Shown: positions 1-11,345, numbered from the stretch's first letter. The stretch is 64,000 bases of DNA from Tetrastigma voinierianum (GCA_016808115.1 JAEQBH010000136.1:1786501-1850500); one strand, 5' to 3'. The notes: a model not told the origin generated them from the sequence alone. Made by a program: numbers and translations.

Positions 1-380
1 AGCACCCAAGAGGAACAAAAAACAAGAAAAAAAAAAAAAGTGTTTCACTATTGACTTTTTTTTTTTTTTTTGTGTTGTTTAGAAAGCGAGCTTCTGTGTA
101 CTACTACTACTTGCCCTGACAATAATTGATAAAAAGAAAGCAACTTTGATTCAACATCTATTACATTTCTGAATTTCCATGTTTAATGGTTGGTTGACCT
201 CTTCCCTTCTACATCTTTTTTCCGAAATTAGATAGAATTGTGTTACAAGTATATGTTCCTCTAGCTCTAACGAATTCATCAAAAATCTCAACCTTCCAAA
301 AAATAAAATACATAAAAAAATAAAATAAAAAACGGAAAAAGAAAAAACCAAACTAAAATATATTCTCACTACTAACTCAC
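1..380 (-). other. Start of MDP1 intron 2 (no coding sequence seen)
   Basis: This stretch lies downstream of exon 2 on the minus strand. It begins with the donor GTGAGT (complement of 375..380) and is very AT-rich, with an A run near 28-39 and a T run near 55-71. I found no third MDP1 exon here: nothing encodes the acidic HAD motif expected after exon 2. The rest of the gene must lie beyond the left edge. Confidence 0.7.
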
Positions 381-552
381 CTGGGCTACAAACATTGACT
401 TGATGCCCAATTTGTCCAGAAATGTTTTTGCTATATCTGGAGTAGGTGATCTAGAAGCAATAGCCATATCAATTCCCTTCTCTTTGAGGGCATATAGTAT
501 GCCTTCCGAATGGGGATACAAAGAAGGCATTTCCCGTTTGGAGCGACATTCA
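381..552 (-). CDS. MDP1: MDP1-like phosphatase, exon 2
   Basis: This is the second coding exon of a magnesium-dependent phosphatase 1-like protein of the haloacid dehalogenase (HAD) superfamily. Family members are small soluble phosphatases that use an aspartyl-phosphate intermediate and act on protein tyrosine or sugar phosphates; the substrate here is not shown by the sequence. The exon is bounded by a TTTTCCAG acceptor (read on the minus strand, ending at 553) and a CAG/GTGAGT donor (381/380). It is 172 nt. Joined to exon 1 (110 nt) it gives 282 nt, exactly 94 codons, so the next exon is phase 0. It completes the split codon TG|T as Cys, giving FYCECRSKREMPSLYP, and continues through ALKEKGIDMAIASRSPTPDIAKT. 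The ASRS segment is HAD motif II. The reading frame is clean, unlike the surrounding repeats. The C-terminal half, with the motif III aspartates, is outside the window. Confidence 0.93.
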
Positions 553-1464
553 CTGGAAAATAAGCATGTATGTACATTAAACACTTGATACAGACCAATC
601 CAAGCATTTTTAGGAAAAAAAAAACATGTTTTCCATGGGAATTGTTTGGAGAAACGAATTAAGCTGTACTATACTGGAACATCAAAGCTTTCTCAGCAGA
701 GTTGCAAAAGATAAAAATACAACTTAAAAAGATAGAAAAGCAAATGATTTTTTGCTGTAGTTACAGAACTTAGTTGCCACTGACACCACCATAACACATT
801 GCATTTACAATTTAGGTAGACCATCTAGAATGTCACTATGGATGGGTATATTCAAATATGACATTTGCACACACTGAATAATGAACCCAAGTTACGAAAC
901 CTTCAGTTTTCAAATTCAAAAAATCCATCACATTTATTGATGACATGGCAGAAACCATCAGAAATAACGCGACATGACAGCTCCTGAAGGCAAAAAGGGA
1001 TTCCCAGTGCTGAGTATCTGTCCTTCACGATTAGAATACCTTTGCTCAATGAAAGGTTCCAGTGGCCTTGGCCACAGATTGATTGCTTTAAAGAGGGTAC
1101 TTATACTTGCAATTGTCCACACAACTTTTTATCATATGCCATTTTCCCTATTTCTTTGACATCTTCTAATGCAATGTTCGAAAAAGCCTAAAGTGATTTG
1201 AGGTGTTTAGCCCAAATGAATACTTAATCTGGAAGAAGGCATGAGCAGCAACTTAGACAAAATGTATAAATAATAAAAAAGGAAAAAAGGTTATCTCAAA
1301 AGATCTAAGAAATACTGATAAAACAACAGTTTTTCTTCTTCGGCAAGATTAACTATATTAATGAAGCCTAATTAAAGGGTGCACTAATGCAAAATCAAGG
1401 TACGTCTAGGAAGGATGCAATTAAAGTTCCAAATAGGTAGGTTATGGCAATATTAGCAGAAAAG
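553..1464. other. Intronic DNA, nothing recognised
   Basis: AT-rich non-coding DNA next to the exon 2 acceptor. A pyrimidine-rich stretch directly upstream (in gene direction) of the acceptor fits a branch/polypyrimidine region. No domain, RNA gene or clear repeat was found. Confidence 0.5.
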
Positions 1465-2236
1465 ATGATGCAAGGACGCCACAAACTAACGCGACCTGTA
1501 ATAGAATAGTCTCTCGGATCGTTCTACGATCAAGTTCAAAGAGGGAAAGTAAAGATGCCACAATCAATCACGGAATGATTGATTGATAAGTCAATAGGAT
1601 AATGAAGAAGCTATAATCAACTATGGAAGTGTTTATTGATAAGTCGATGAGATAATGAAGATGCCGCAATCAACTATAGAATGATTGATTGATAAGTCGA
1701 TAGGATAAACGCCACCAAAAATTCCGATAAGTCAAAGATTCTTTGAATAACCAAAAAGGACACATATTTGAAGAACCAAATAGGAAAAGACTCACATATT
1801 TTTATCCATAATCTTATGTCTATTACATAGTAACTATGCCTTTTTATAGGCTACAAATTATAAAGGAAATAAATATAAAAGATCTATTATAATCTTAAAC
1901 CTAATTCACACCTATAAACTTGGAAAGTAAATAAACCTAAATAGGTTGGGATTTTGGATGACTTTATTACTTTGTTTAAAGAAAGTAAATAAACATAAAA
2001 AAACTAAAAGGAAAGAATCTAATTTGGCATGCAAGTCATACAATATGATCTAAAAACATTCCAAATATGTACAGATTCTTCTAGAATTTAAGCCTGTTGA
2101 TTGCATGCATCTTTGATCTTCTTTCCTAGTTCTCTCTGAACCTGCATAATTGAAACTTTGACTGCTTCCTCTAAAGTCATGTCTTGATTTTGCATCATTC
2201 TCCTCTTGAAAAAAAAGACTTGTCCTCAAATCTTCA
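1465..2236 (-). mobile_element. Small LTR element fragment M1 (LTR plus internal part)
   Basis: Read on the minus strand this holds about 156 bp of internal sequence (2236 to about 2081), then an LTR-like stretch ending near 1465. The same LTR is found in plus orientation at about 3437-3970. Shared pieces include the segment starting TATTTGGAATGTTTTTAG, a TATAAAAGAT-rich middle, and the terminal segment with GATCGTTCTACGAT. The LTR is about 0.6 kb and the internal part has no ORF. This fits a non-autonomous, TRIM-like (terminal-repeat retrotransposon in miniature) element. Family assignment is inferred from structure only. Confidence 0.6.
1558..1735 (-). repeat. Triplicated ~55-bp repeat in the M1 LTR
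   Basis: Three degenerate tandem copies of a unit containing GATTGATAAGTCGATAGG, each followed by ATAATGAAGATGCCGCAATC-like sequence. The opposite-strand LTR at 3760-3935 carries the same triplication, so it was probably present in the parent LTR rather than arising here. Confidence 0.7.
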
Positions 2237-2419
2237 AAAAAGAACCAAAATTAAGGCACGACTTTAAAGGATGCAATTAAAGTTCCAACTAGGCATGTTA
2301 TGAGATCACGAGCAACAAAGATAGGATCAATGGGCTCATTCAAGTTCTAGAAGAATCTAGATGTATTTGGGATATTTTTTAGATTAGATTGTATGAAAAT
2401 TAAATAACTTAGCATGCAA
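2237..2419 (+). mobile_element. Small LTR element fragment P0 (internal end plus LTR start)
   Basis: Plus-orientation internal sequence of the same TRIM-like family, including AAGGATGCAATTAAAGTTCC and AAGTTCTAGAAGAATCTAG. About 50 bp of LTR start follow, then the orientation flips. It sits between two minus-orientation fragments and forms a palindrome with the next one. Confidence 0.55.
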
Positions 2420-2475
2420 GTCATACAATCTGATCTAAAAAATATCCTAAATACGTCTATATTCTTCTAGAACTT
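2345..2475. repeat. Near-perfect palindrome of two LTR starts
   Basis: The sequence from AAGTTCTAGAAGAAT through ATTTTTTAGATTAGATTGTATG is mirrored, after about 27 bp, by CATACAATCTGATCTAAAAAATAT through ATTCTTCTAGAACTTGAA (given here in pieces). The axis is near 2410. Arms of about 50-60 bp have only a few mismatches. Confidence 0.8.
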
Positions 2476-2935
2476 GAATCGGCCAAATGATTGCATCTTT
2501 GATCTTTTTGCTCTCATAACCTGCCTATTTGGAACACTAATTGCATCATTTGAAGTCGAGCTTTGATTTTGCATCATTTTCCTCTTCTTGAAAAAAGATT
2601 TGTCCTCAAATGGATTTTTTTTTCTATTTTTGATTATTTTTTTTAAACTAAAACTTTAAAAGATAAGCAAACTTGAGCCAGGACCTACTTCGGATACCAA
2701 TTTATGATCACGAGGCCTTGTGAACTAACGTGACTTCTGACAAAATGAGTCTCAGATCGTTACTACCAATCCGAAATTCGAAGATGGAAAGTGAAGTCCA
2801 TAATTGATTAATAAGTTGGTGGGGAGAAAATGGCGTCGAGTATTTATGGAAAAGTTTTGATAAAGTCGATGGATGAAGCAGCGGAAAATTCCGATAAGTT
2901 CAAAGCTTCTTTGAAGAACCAAAAAGGACAAATCA
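2420..2935 (-). mobile_element. Small LTR element fragment M2 with primer site
   Basis: On the minus strand this reads: 5' LTR end (about 2935-2705), a primer-binding-like TGGTATCCGAAG (complement near 2692-2704), an ORF-less internal region about 240 bp long, and the start of an LTR near 2455. The primer site resembles the TGGTATCAGAGC type complementary to initiator tRNA-Met that many plant LTR elements use. Same family as M1, P0 and P. Confidence 0.55.
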
Positions 2936-2939
2936 GACT

Positions 2940-3972
2940 CTAACATTGTGGTGTCTTCATTATTCCATCGACTTATCAATCAATCATTCCATAATGATGG
3001 TGGCGTCTTCACTTTCCCTTGTTGAACCTAATCGTAGAACGATCTGAAATACTATCTTGTTGAGATCCTTTATGACCAGTAAATGGCAACTGTATCGAAA
3101 GTGGTATCGAGCTAGTTCTTGTTCAGCTTTGCTTATCTTTAAAGTTTTAGTTTACAAAAAAAAGAAAAAAAGAAAAAAAAAAAGGAATCCATTTGAAGTC
3201 AATAAAGATTTGAGAACAAATCTTATGGCAGGTTATGGCAACACCAGTAGATGCAAAGTTATTTAATTCCATTTGTATGGACAAATCTTGCATGCAGGTT
3301 ATGCTAAGTTATTTCAAGGCATGTCTTCAAAAGATGCAATTAAAAGAAGTTTCAAGAAATGGCGGATGCAATGACACCGTTAGAAAAGATCAAAGATCAA
3401 CGAGAGTGAGTCGAAGTTAGAAGAATTTAGGCGTGTTGGAATATTTTTAGATTAGGTTGTATGAACTGTCTTGAGTGAATTAACTAACATATATTTAAGA
3501 GATTATTTGCTCCTTAAGTATATATGGCTAACAATAAAAAAGTCGACTAAAATCTACGATTATTTAGGTTTATTTCCTTTTCTAAATATATAGATTGTGA
3601 TTTAGGTCGAAGATATAATATCTTTTATATTTATTCTTTTAGTTTGGAGCAATAAAGGCATATTCTGATGAAATAGACAGAAGATTATGGATTAAAAATT
3701 GTGAGAGTATTATCCTTTTTGGTTCTTCAAATAACGCTGCTGGCGAGATTTTCAGGTGGCATTCATCACTATCTGACTTATCAATCAATGGTATTATTAG
3801 TTGATTGTGGCATCCTCATTATCTAATCGACTTACCAATCAACTCATCCAAAATTGATTGTGTCGTCTTCATTATCCCACTGACTTATCAATCAATCATT
3901 CCATAATTGATGTGGCGTCTTCACTTTCCTTCTTCGAATCCGATTGTAAAACGATCCGAGAGACTATCATGC
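2940..3972 (+). mobile_element. Small LTR element P, most complete copy
   Basis: Plus-orientation copy: partial 5' LTR (about 2940-3095), primer-like TGGTATCGAGCTAG at about 3102, an ORF-less internal region of about 330 bp, then a 3' LTR from TGTTGGAATATTTTTAG (about 3435) to GAGACTATCA (about 3969). The LTR is about 535 bp and contains three ~55-bp repeats (3760-3935). Lack of coding capacity and small size suggest a TRIM-like non-autonomous element. It lies head to head with M2/M1. Confidence 0.6.
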
Positions 3973-4109
3973 TGCCGCGGGTATCATGCACGATTGTATA
4001 TAACATGTAAACCATCACAACTAGAGTGGCGGTTCAAAACAAACAACATTCTCACCTTAATTAGAGCTAAGCCAATTGATAAAGTCTATCATGGATAATG
4101 AATAGTTTC

Positions 4110-4300
4110 CTATGTATACTCAAACCAACTATAAAATTGTATATACAAAGAATTGTTTGATTGCTTGATCCAAAATAAGCTCAAAAGAGTTGCTCTCCAA
4201 ACTTTCTTCCTCTTCTTACTAACAAAAGATTTGTGCCAACCCATAAGGGCATCTTTGACTATGGAAAACATTGACCATCATACTTAAAAGACAGTATAGT
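4110..4300 (-). pseudogene. LINE ORF2 C-terminal fragment
   Basis: The minus strand reads through GWHKSFVSKKRKKVW and LSLFWIKQSNNSLYI, with stops before and after. This matches the far C-terminal zinc-knuckle region of plant L1-type ORF2 proteins (after the RT domain), which typically reads like KKRKKVW..APLCLFW..W. The minus-strand sequence upstream (4300-4980) may belong to the same element, but I cannot align it with confidence. Confidence 0.5.
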
Positions 4301-5262
4301 TGTCACAGAATGACCGCTTTACAGTAATGGAGGACAAAATTATCCATTTATTCTTCCCCTTCCACAAGTGGCATTTGTTTAGCATGCTCCCACTCATCCT
4401 AAAGTGATCCAACATCATTATTCTTTCCCATGTGCTTTCCCAGGTGAAAAAGCGATCTTCACTGTAGCATCATAGTTCTAGATAAACGAAGATGGGGGCA
4501 CCTCCATTTTGCCATTAGATAAGATGAACAAGAGATTGAACAATGAGTTAGCCCTGAAGTGTATTTTTATGCTCCCTAATCGCTCCAACCCACGATTGCA
4601 AATCTATCTTGTGAACCTGGGGTTTCCATGACCTGACCTTTGGCTCCAGCGCCTTGGATTTTATCGTTGTTGTTAATGAAGGCTATAGAGATGAATGCAG
4701 AACGTTCAAGTAGTTTGTCATTGCACCACTTATCGGCTCCTCCATGACTTTATCCATCCTCGATTTGATTCAACCCCATTAAACCTCTCTGGCTCTTGAT
4801 TGCATTTCACACTATCATTCACCCCTCTCATCAATCTTTTAGAGCACCATCCTAAGTCATATTTCCCACTATAATTACTCACTTTCAAAGGGATTTGTTT
4901 TCAATTGTGAATCTTCAATACCATTTACCAAGGAGAGCCTAGTTAAGAATGAACAACTTCTAATACTAAAGCCTTTATTCCTCTTATCCATGCAAACTAA
5001 ATACAACTTCTAATACCAATACCAATTCATTAAATACAACTCTCTCAAGAGCTCTTGCTCCTAAAAGGAAATCCCTATGGATCTTTTTTGCCTTTAACTT
5101 ACCTTTCTCAATATGACAAAATATTAGCAAAATATATATAAATAAATTGGTGCAGCTAGAAAGTGTGTTTCTATCTTTTGGTAGTGCCAATTTCTTCCAC
5201 ATGGCATGTTGTTCTAAAATCTTTCCTCCGCTAACTCTCTTAACCATAAAGATATATATATA
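4301..5262. other. Intronic spacer, possible LINE debris
   Basis: No intact ORF or clear domain. Some minus-strand stretches look like eroded LINE coding sequence, but too weakly to assign. A TA-rich run (5250-5262) precedes the next LINE 3' end. Confidence 0.35.
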
Positions 5263-7510
5263 TTTTTTGATAGGTAAAGAAAGTAGCTGTTGAAAGAAAA
5301 AATGTATACATGGAGTATACAAGAGGCCTAAGAGGCGAAAAGGAGAAGAAAAGAGCTAAGTAATAGCCACTTAAACAAAAGCTAACCATAAGCACAGCAT
5401 AGAAATTGAACAAAAAGCGGCGCAACAATATCATGCATTTTGGAATACAACCAAGCTAGTAAAAGAGCGGATATTGAAGGTGTGGGTATGATGGTTGAGC
5501 GGCATCTTGAGAACAATTCTATTTCTTTCTTTCAGAAAATGGACCCTTAGGAGAATTATTAGAGGTTGCCCTCATAGAGATTTGACTTTTTTCCTAACAG
5601 GAAAGTGCAGCTTGACTTTGAAGGAGCTGACCAAAAAGGAGGAACCCAGCTTGCACAGCGAGAAGAAGGCCGGTCCACCGCCCCCAATTGGTGGAGTGGA
5701 TCGAGAGGCTGTTAGCTCTTGCTTTTTCCCACCAGAAAGGGCATTTACCTTATCTAAGTGGAAACCACTTTCTTTAGCTATGAAGTAAGGACTTTGCCGC
5801 GAGCCTCGAAGGCGAAAAATAGATCTTTGAAGGACGTGAGGTTCCAAAGAATTTTGATGGGGAGGCTGCAGAAGAGGCAGTTCTTGTGAACACCCCGAAC
5901 ATTACCCTTCTAGATAAGTTTATCTTTATGTAGAATGATAAATCTCTTTTGTTAATTTGGCCTATAAAAGTTTGGACTACCTCCAAACTCCACGTCGTGA
6001 AAGCTGCTTTCAACTTTTTGGATCGGCCTGTGATGCTTGAAAACACCCCAGTAATGCCGTCCTTATTGCTTGCAGACGATGATGAGTGTAAAAGCGGGGA
6101 AGACTTCTACATAAAGAGACCCCACATGATGTCTTCCCAAAATTTGATCCTTTTGCATTTGACTCCCGAGGACTTCCTCCCGGTTTTGCTTCCAACGGCT
6201 TTGTTTCTTTAATAGTTTTGCATCACCTCGCCATACTTTGTGATGGAGCTTTCAAATGGAATTCTCCTCCATATAATCTCTCGAACCCACTTTCTAGGGG
6301 CCCTATTTAAAAAGTTGGGTTCTGCCCAGTCACCTTTGCCGCTTTGCACGACTAACAATTCTCGGTTGCAATTGAATTTTTCTTTGGTTTGAGTCGTAGA
6401 AATCCTTTGTTTTCTCCAAACTTTGCCACCCCCTTAGGCAGCAGGAAATAGGAGAGGGAGAGGAGGTAGACCAGGTTGGATAAAGGTGCTGATAAGCGTG
6501 ATGAGCCTTCCTCCTTTAAGTAATAATGCTCTTCCAGGGGTGAGTGTCTCTTCAAAATCATCCTTCCCATAGCCTCAGGGTGCACTGGAGTAGCCGGGGA
6601 GGCCACAGGTGTAGCAAGAAGTTGAGGGGGTGGTGTTCCGACTTTGGCTTTAGCTCACGAAGCTGGTGCCGATGTTCCCCACCGCTCTCGCCCACATTGG
6701 GAGGGATAGCACTCTTATCTAGTTAACTTTTAGAAAATGACTTCCAGAAAATACGTGACGGGATACAGCTGAATAAAACCATTTGGTCACCGAATCACTT
6801 TGCAAAAACTAATCATCACACTGGGAGAGATATTAAGAATCACCACCTTCCCTTTAAGGTATGACGCGTGACCCACAGCAACTTTGTCGATTGGGGAAGA
6901 CTTCATACCTACTCTGAAATATATATAGAAAATAGTAGGGGGTCCCACGCGCGTAACTAGATGTTTGCGCTGAAGCGCCGGGCTGCATTTGCTGAGAGAA
7001 GAGAAGAGCGCCACCGACCCGATCAATCATTTTGCACGACCGTCTTTGGGAGTGGGAACCGATTTTATCCATCATGGGCGCTTCTCTGTTTTGGTTTGCA
7101 CAGTACCCCTTTCCTTCCGCACCATCGAGTGATCATTGGCGTGACATCCACGGTTATGCGCTTCCCTGCTTTGGCTTTGTTGGCTCATCACCTTCTTCAG
7201 TCTATTTGTTAACACTTTCGCGATCAACTTGTATAGGCTACCCACTAAGCTAATGGGTCTAAAATCCTTTTGGTCTTCCGCTCCTTTCTTTTTTGGAATC
7301 ATAACTATGAAGGTAGAGTTCAGGCTTTTTACAAAACTTGCTAGTGTCGAAAATCAGTGAAGATTGCCGACCGCTCTTTATTGTGTTCGACTAAAGCGCA
7401 GCAGCGATGTTTGAACTTGGTGCTTTCTTGCCGTCTGACTCATAGAGGCGCACGACTTCTCTTCGAGTGAAAAGCGATTCAACTCATAAGCTTCCATCTC
7501 ATCCCAATTT
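5263..7510 (-). mobile_element. L1-type LINE fragment L1 (3' end plus RT remnant)
   Basis: The plus-strand text TTTTTTGATAGGTAAAG at 5263 is the complement of a LINE 3' terminus ending CTTTACCTATCAAAAAA, so the element runs on the minus strand with its tail at 5263. The 3'UTR reads like CIHFFFQQLLSLPIKK and is repeated in the copy ending near 7555. Farther in, 7302..7180 encodes MIPKKKGAEDQKDFRPISLV, the classic start of the LINE reverse transcriptase core (IPKK..A.D..DFRPISL). Frames shift repeatedly and no active copy is possible. Confidence 0.8.
7072..7302 (-). pseudogene. LINE reverse transcriptase N-terminal fragment
   Basis: A 76-codon open stretch begins IPKKKGAEDQKDFRPISLVG and continues LYKLIAKVLTNRLKKVMSQ, which is RT motif 0/1 of plant L1 elements. 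The remainder (AHNRGCHANDHSMVRKERG) still resembles the NAFV.GR.I.DA..IANE block but is degenerate. The catalytic aspartate motifs are not readable in this copy. Confidence 0.82.
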
Positions 7511-8312
7511 TGCAAAGTCGGACCTTCTAAATTTAACATCTTGATCATAGAATTCACGTTGGGTAGGACTTATAATAAGCAAACGAGAAAAAACCTTTCA
7601 TAGAAGTAAAAGTATACAGGGAATATTCAAAAAGCCCAGAGGCGAAAGAGAGGAAGAGCGAAGAAGCAAACGACCCAGAAGAGGGAGGAGAAAAACACAA
7701 GCATAACCATATGCAGTATTTATACAAAGAAGCTGACAAATAATTATGCGCCTTGGAATGGAACACGCCCTTTAGAGGAGCGAGTGAAAGAAAGCTTAAG
7801 TCTTAGAGATAGAGGGTCAAGCCCCTGCATCCAAATATAATTTAGTTTCTTTCTTTCCAAATGAGCTGAAAAATAATTAAGGGCACGCTCTCCACGAGGG
7901 CTTTGGCCTTCTTCCTCATTAAGGAGAATTGAGCTAGCAGGGATAAATCTTTGACCCAGCGAGGGGCACACCCAGTGACACCGGTAGCAAGAAGATCGGT
8001 CCTTGTCCCCAGGTGAATGACGATTGGATTAGAATATGCTTGTCTTCTTCCTTCCTCCGCAGAGCCAATGCTAGCTAAGTGGAAACCTCTTCTTCCTTCA
8101 GCTCTTCTTCCTTCCACCATGCTTCCCAAGCAAAAAAAAACCTATTTTAGAGGAGATATGAGGGTTCCAAAGGATCTTTGAGGGTGCTGAACAAGAGGGG
8201 AAACCTTCCAAGATGTTGAAAAAGGCTTTCACAGAAAAAACCCCCGAGGCACTACCCTTCCAAATTACTTTGTCTTCCTAGCACGGGGATGAATAGACTG
8301 TTAGCAATAAGC

Positions 8313-8699
8313 TTAAAGATCTTGGATAGCCTCGATTCCCGGTCGTTGAAGGCACTCTCTTGAACTTTGGATCCTGAGCCCACTCTCGCTCTTAGTCACC
8401 ACCCAATCGGCTGACCATAGCCCCTTTAGACAGCAAATCCCGTGCGGATAAAAAACTCTACACAATGGCGATCCCCCACACCATGAATCTTCCCATAATC
8501 TTATCCTTTTGCCATCCCCAAGGATCAACTCACAATCTTTCTTCAAAAGGCCTTTTTCTTTGTCTATGGATTTCCAGAGGCCAACCCTGTAGCTCCCTTT
8601 AGGATCTTTGGTAAACCAGCCCCCTGCTACTGTACCATACTTAATGTTGATGCATGACTTCAAATAGGGTTGATCCCTGCAGTGATCCCTTTTTAACAA
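8313..8699 (-). pseudogene. LINE ORF2 region after RT (zf-RVT type)
   Basis: A 128-codon open stretch includes DPKGSYRVGLWKSIDKEKG, CELILGDGKRIRLWEDSWCG and SPLCRVFYP. These match the conserved post-RT region of plant LINEs (GLWK.I..E.., .GDG..I.FWED.W.G..PL). It is open over nearly 390 bp, the longest readable part of L2. Confidence 0.8.
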
Positions 8700-9139
8700 A
8701 GCCTTTGTTCAAAGTTATAGATTTTAGATACTGACCCTTCCCCAGTCTTGCCCAGGTGACAGTCTTCCAATTCTGAATGTGTGAATTTTCTAGGATCAAA
8801 GCCTCCTCCCTCAGGAAATCCTTTGAATTTTCAGTCTACCTTTCAGCTCTTGGGCATCTAGCAAGGGCAAATAGGTAAGTTGGAAAGGGTGCTTTTGATA
8901 AAAGCGTGAACCTCCCATGCAATTATCTTTGTCTCTTCCATGCTAAAAGTCTTCTTCGGAACTTCTTTGATATTCCCGTGCCACGATTAAGTTCGAGCCT
9001 TAAGCGAGTGGCATGAAGTAGGTTGAGGGGAGAGTCGACTCTGCGGCCTAGTTCTTCGGCGGTGATATATTCTCCACGGCGCAACAGGGAATAAGCAACA
9101 CTTTTCTCCGAATTAACCCTCGGCTTTCGAGAGTGCTTC

Positions 9140-9790
9140 AAACCACGAGAAGAATCCGAAGCTCAGTAAGCCATTTAAATATCCTGAGTCTGCATAAGAT
9201 CCAAGGTATCATCGACCAAATAAAATGGGAGACATTCACGAAGGCTCCAGTACGCTTTAGAGTGTACCCGGTTCGAAGAGCACTCCGATGCTTGACCTTG
9301 TCGACAAAGGGAGAAAACTTTCGTTCCAATAATAAACAAGTAAGGGGATAAGGGATCCCCTTGCCTTAAGGCCCTTGAGCTTCGAAAATAACCTTTGGGC
9401 TACCATTAAGAACCTTGCCCAGAAACACTTGGCCGTAGAGATCGTAGCATGATCGACCAATCCATTGTTACCAAACCCCGTCTCAGAAACGTGAGCACTT
9501 AGTGAGGATGAAATTCGATTTATCGATCCTTGGGTCTTCTTTGCCATAGAATACCCTTTTACGTCCTCTTTTTCTGGTGTATCCTTCATTAACTATTAAG
9601 AAGCATCCATGATTTGCCTCCTTCCACGAAGGCATTACGGGCTTTACCTGTAAATTCAACTTTTTCCAGCTTTGTTAGCCAAAACTTTGGCAATAACCTT
9701 ATAAAAGCTACCCACCAAGCCAATGGGTCTAAAGTCCTTTAGGTTTCAACCCCTTCCTTTTTTGGAATCATCACAATGAAGGTATAGTTC
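9140..9790 (-). pseudogene. LINE reverse transcriptase core, L2
   Basis: Across three minus-strand frames one can read the RT core: IPKKEG start, VDKVKHRSALRTGYTLKRTG (close to the VDKA...GY.VKR.. block) and then YLVDDTLDL, corresponding to the FADDT catalytic box. The RQGDPLSP motif appears as GKGIPYPL. Several frameshifts are needed, so this is a dead copy. Confidence 0.7.
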
Positions 9791-10079
9791 AGGCTTTTCA
9801 CAAACTTTCCTATCTCAAAGAAATCCTTAAAAACTACCATGACATCAATTTTAACTGAAGCCCAATTAGACTAATTGTCAGAAGGTAGCAGTGTAACCAT
9901 CATGCCTTGGAGCTTTCTCACCATTGATATCTTTAAGAACATACCACACTTCCTCTTCCATGAAAGGCTCGACCTAGTACTTAGGCTCACTCAGTATTTA
10001 CCAAAATCTGACCCCTAGATTTTGCTCTCGATCATTTGGATGTGGTAGGTTTGAAAGCATTTACAATACCAAAGTTGGC

Positions 10080-11345
10080 AGCCCTTGACCTTCCCCAACC
10101 CACACTCCATTGATTTTTATGCTCTTAATGCCATTGTGCCTTCTATGACAATTCGCCATCTTGTGAAAAAACCTTGTATTTTTGTCTCCTTCCTTAAGCC
10201 ACACTTCTCTGGACTTTTGCCTCCCACGCGTAATCTCCTCCCCACAGCGAGCCCGTTTTAAATTCCTCCCACCTCTTTTGCCGCTTTCTTTCTAGCTCCC
10301 GTGCGAGATAAAGGGTCTCTGATTCCCTAAAGCATCCAGTCGACTAGATTCTAAAGGGCCTTAATCTTTTTTACTTCAACCCTACCAAAAACATCTTTGT
10401 TCGGCTCTTAAGCTTGCATGAACTGACTTTTCCATCGAAACCTGGCTAAACCTCACGAAAATGCTTTTTCATCGACCATCAATGAAGTTGTGGAAACCCT
10501 CTAACTGACCATATTTTCAAGCGGAAGAGCGGGGAGAGGCGTGTCAGTACCCGACGAACACCACCCGCCTTACAGAGGAATGAGGAAGTGGTTTGAAGAG
10601 GCTTGAGGCGGGATGCTCAGACAAAACCAAAGTATTCTTCCTAGTCGTTCAAGACTAGGAATCTGTCCAACCTAGCCATCCTTTGGTTCTAGGTCCTCCA
10701 CCTAGGTAAACCGATCACCTTTTGGGGGGAGATCCTTCGGAACAAAGATTAAATCAATAACATGGGAGGGAGTCTTCTCATTGCTCATCTCCCTTCGCAT
10801 TCCTCTCATTTGGAGACAGCAAAACATTGAAATCACCCCCGAGCCTGTGGGTCTTCCACCTCCCTGCGAGAGCCCTAGGTCTCCCATGGCTGCTTCCTGA
10901 GATCCCTTTTTGTCATTTGTAGATACTCGTAAACACCAGTACCACGGGTCCCACCTCACTCCCAAATTTAGGTCTTCCCATGGCTTTCTTCCACTGAGAT
11001 CCCTTTTTATCGACCCATAGATACCCGTAAACACCCAAGTAAAATTATCCCCGTAGTTTGAAAATCTACAAGGCAATTGTGAGACTCTCTCCTCCGGCAG
11101 GCCAATGCACCTAAAGATCGCGGAATCCTAATACCACAAAAGAACCCTCATAACGACCGGCCCGATTAACAAACCTATTTGGAATCGACTTAAAATGGCG
11201 TCATCTTATTGGGCTGAGGATCTCCATTTCGTTTCACTGAAGCCTGCACGTACTTTTAGGGTGGCAAAAAAAATGTCGGCTTCCTTTTGTGGCATCATTT
11301 GGCCCCCTCACATTCCATAAAAAAATTCTAACCGTTACTCGACTA
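10080..11345 (-). pseudogene. LINE endonuclease region, L2
   Basis: Apurinic/apyrimidinic-type endonuclease remnant. It starts near WNVRGPND, continues through FTWVFTGIYG at 11076-10990, and has a GVISMFCCLQMRGMRRE stretch corresponding to GDFN.....ER. A partial internal duplication is visible: the WVFTGIYGSIKRDLSG text recurs as YWCLRVSTNDKKGSQEAAMG about 85 bp on. Followed by a KINGVWV-like linker near 10100. Confidence 0.65.

Larger units (their letters stand above)
7555..11345 (-). mobile_element. L1-type LINE L2, near-complete but broken ORF2
   Basis: All ORF2 parts lie in the expected order on the minus strand: endonuclease start WNVRGPND (about 11330), endonuclease body with a WVFTGIYG segment (11076-10702), linker with KAPRHDGY-like text (about 9900), RT start IPKKEG (about 9760), the RT YLVDDTL box (VDDT complement at 9205-9216), C-terminal zinc-knuckle region (8699-8313) and 3' UTR (about 7560-7700). 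Dozens of frameshifts and stops make it inactive. The 3' end repeats the L1 copy ending at 5263, so both belong to one family. Confidence 0.8.

Noticed and set aside
1..380. Exon 3 of the MDP1-like gene
   Set aside because: No frame encodes the expected motif III region with paired Asp; only AT-rich intron sequence is visible.
9257..9351. Plus-strand ORF 9133-9351 as a gene
   Set aside because: It is the antisense shadow of the LINE RT core read on the minus strand.
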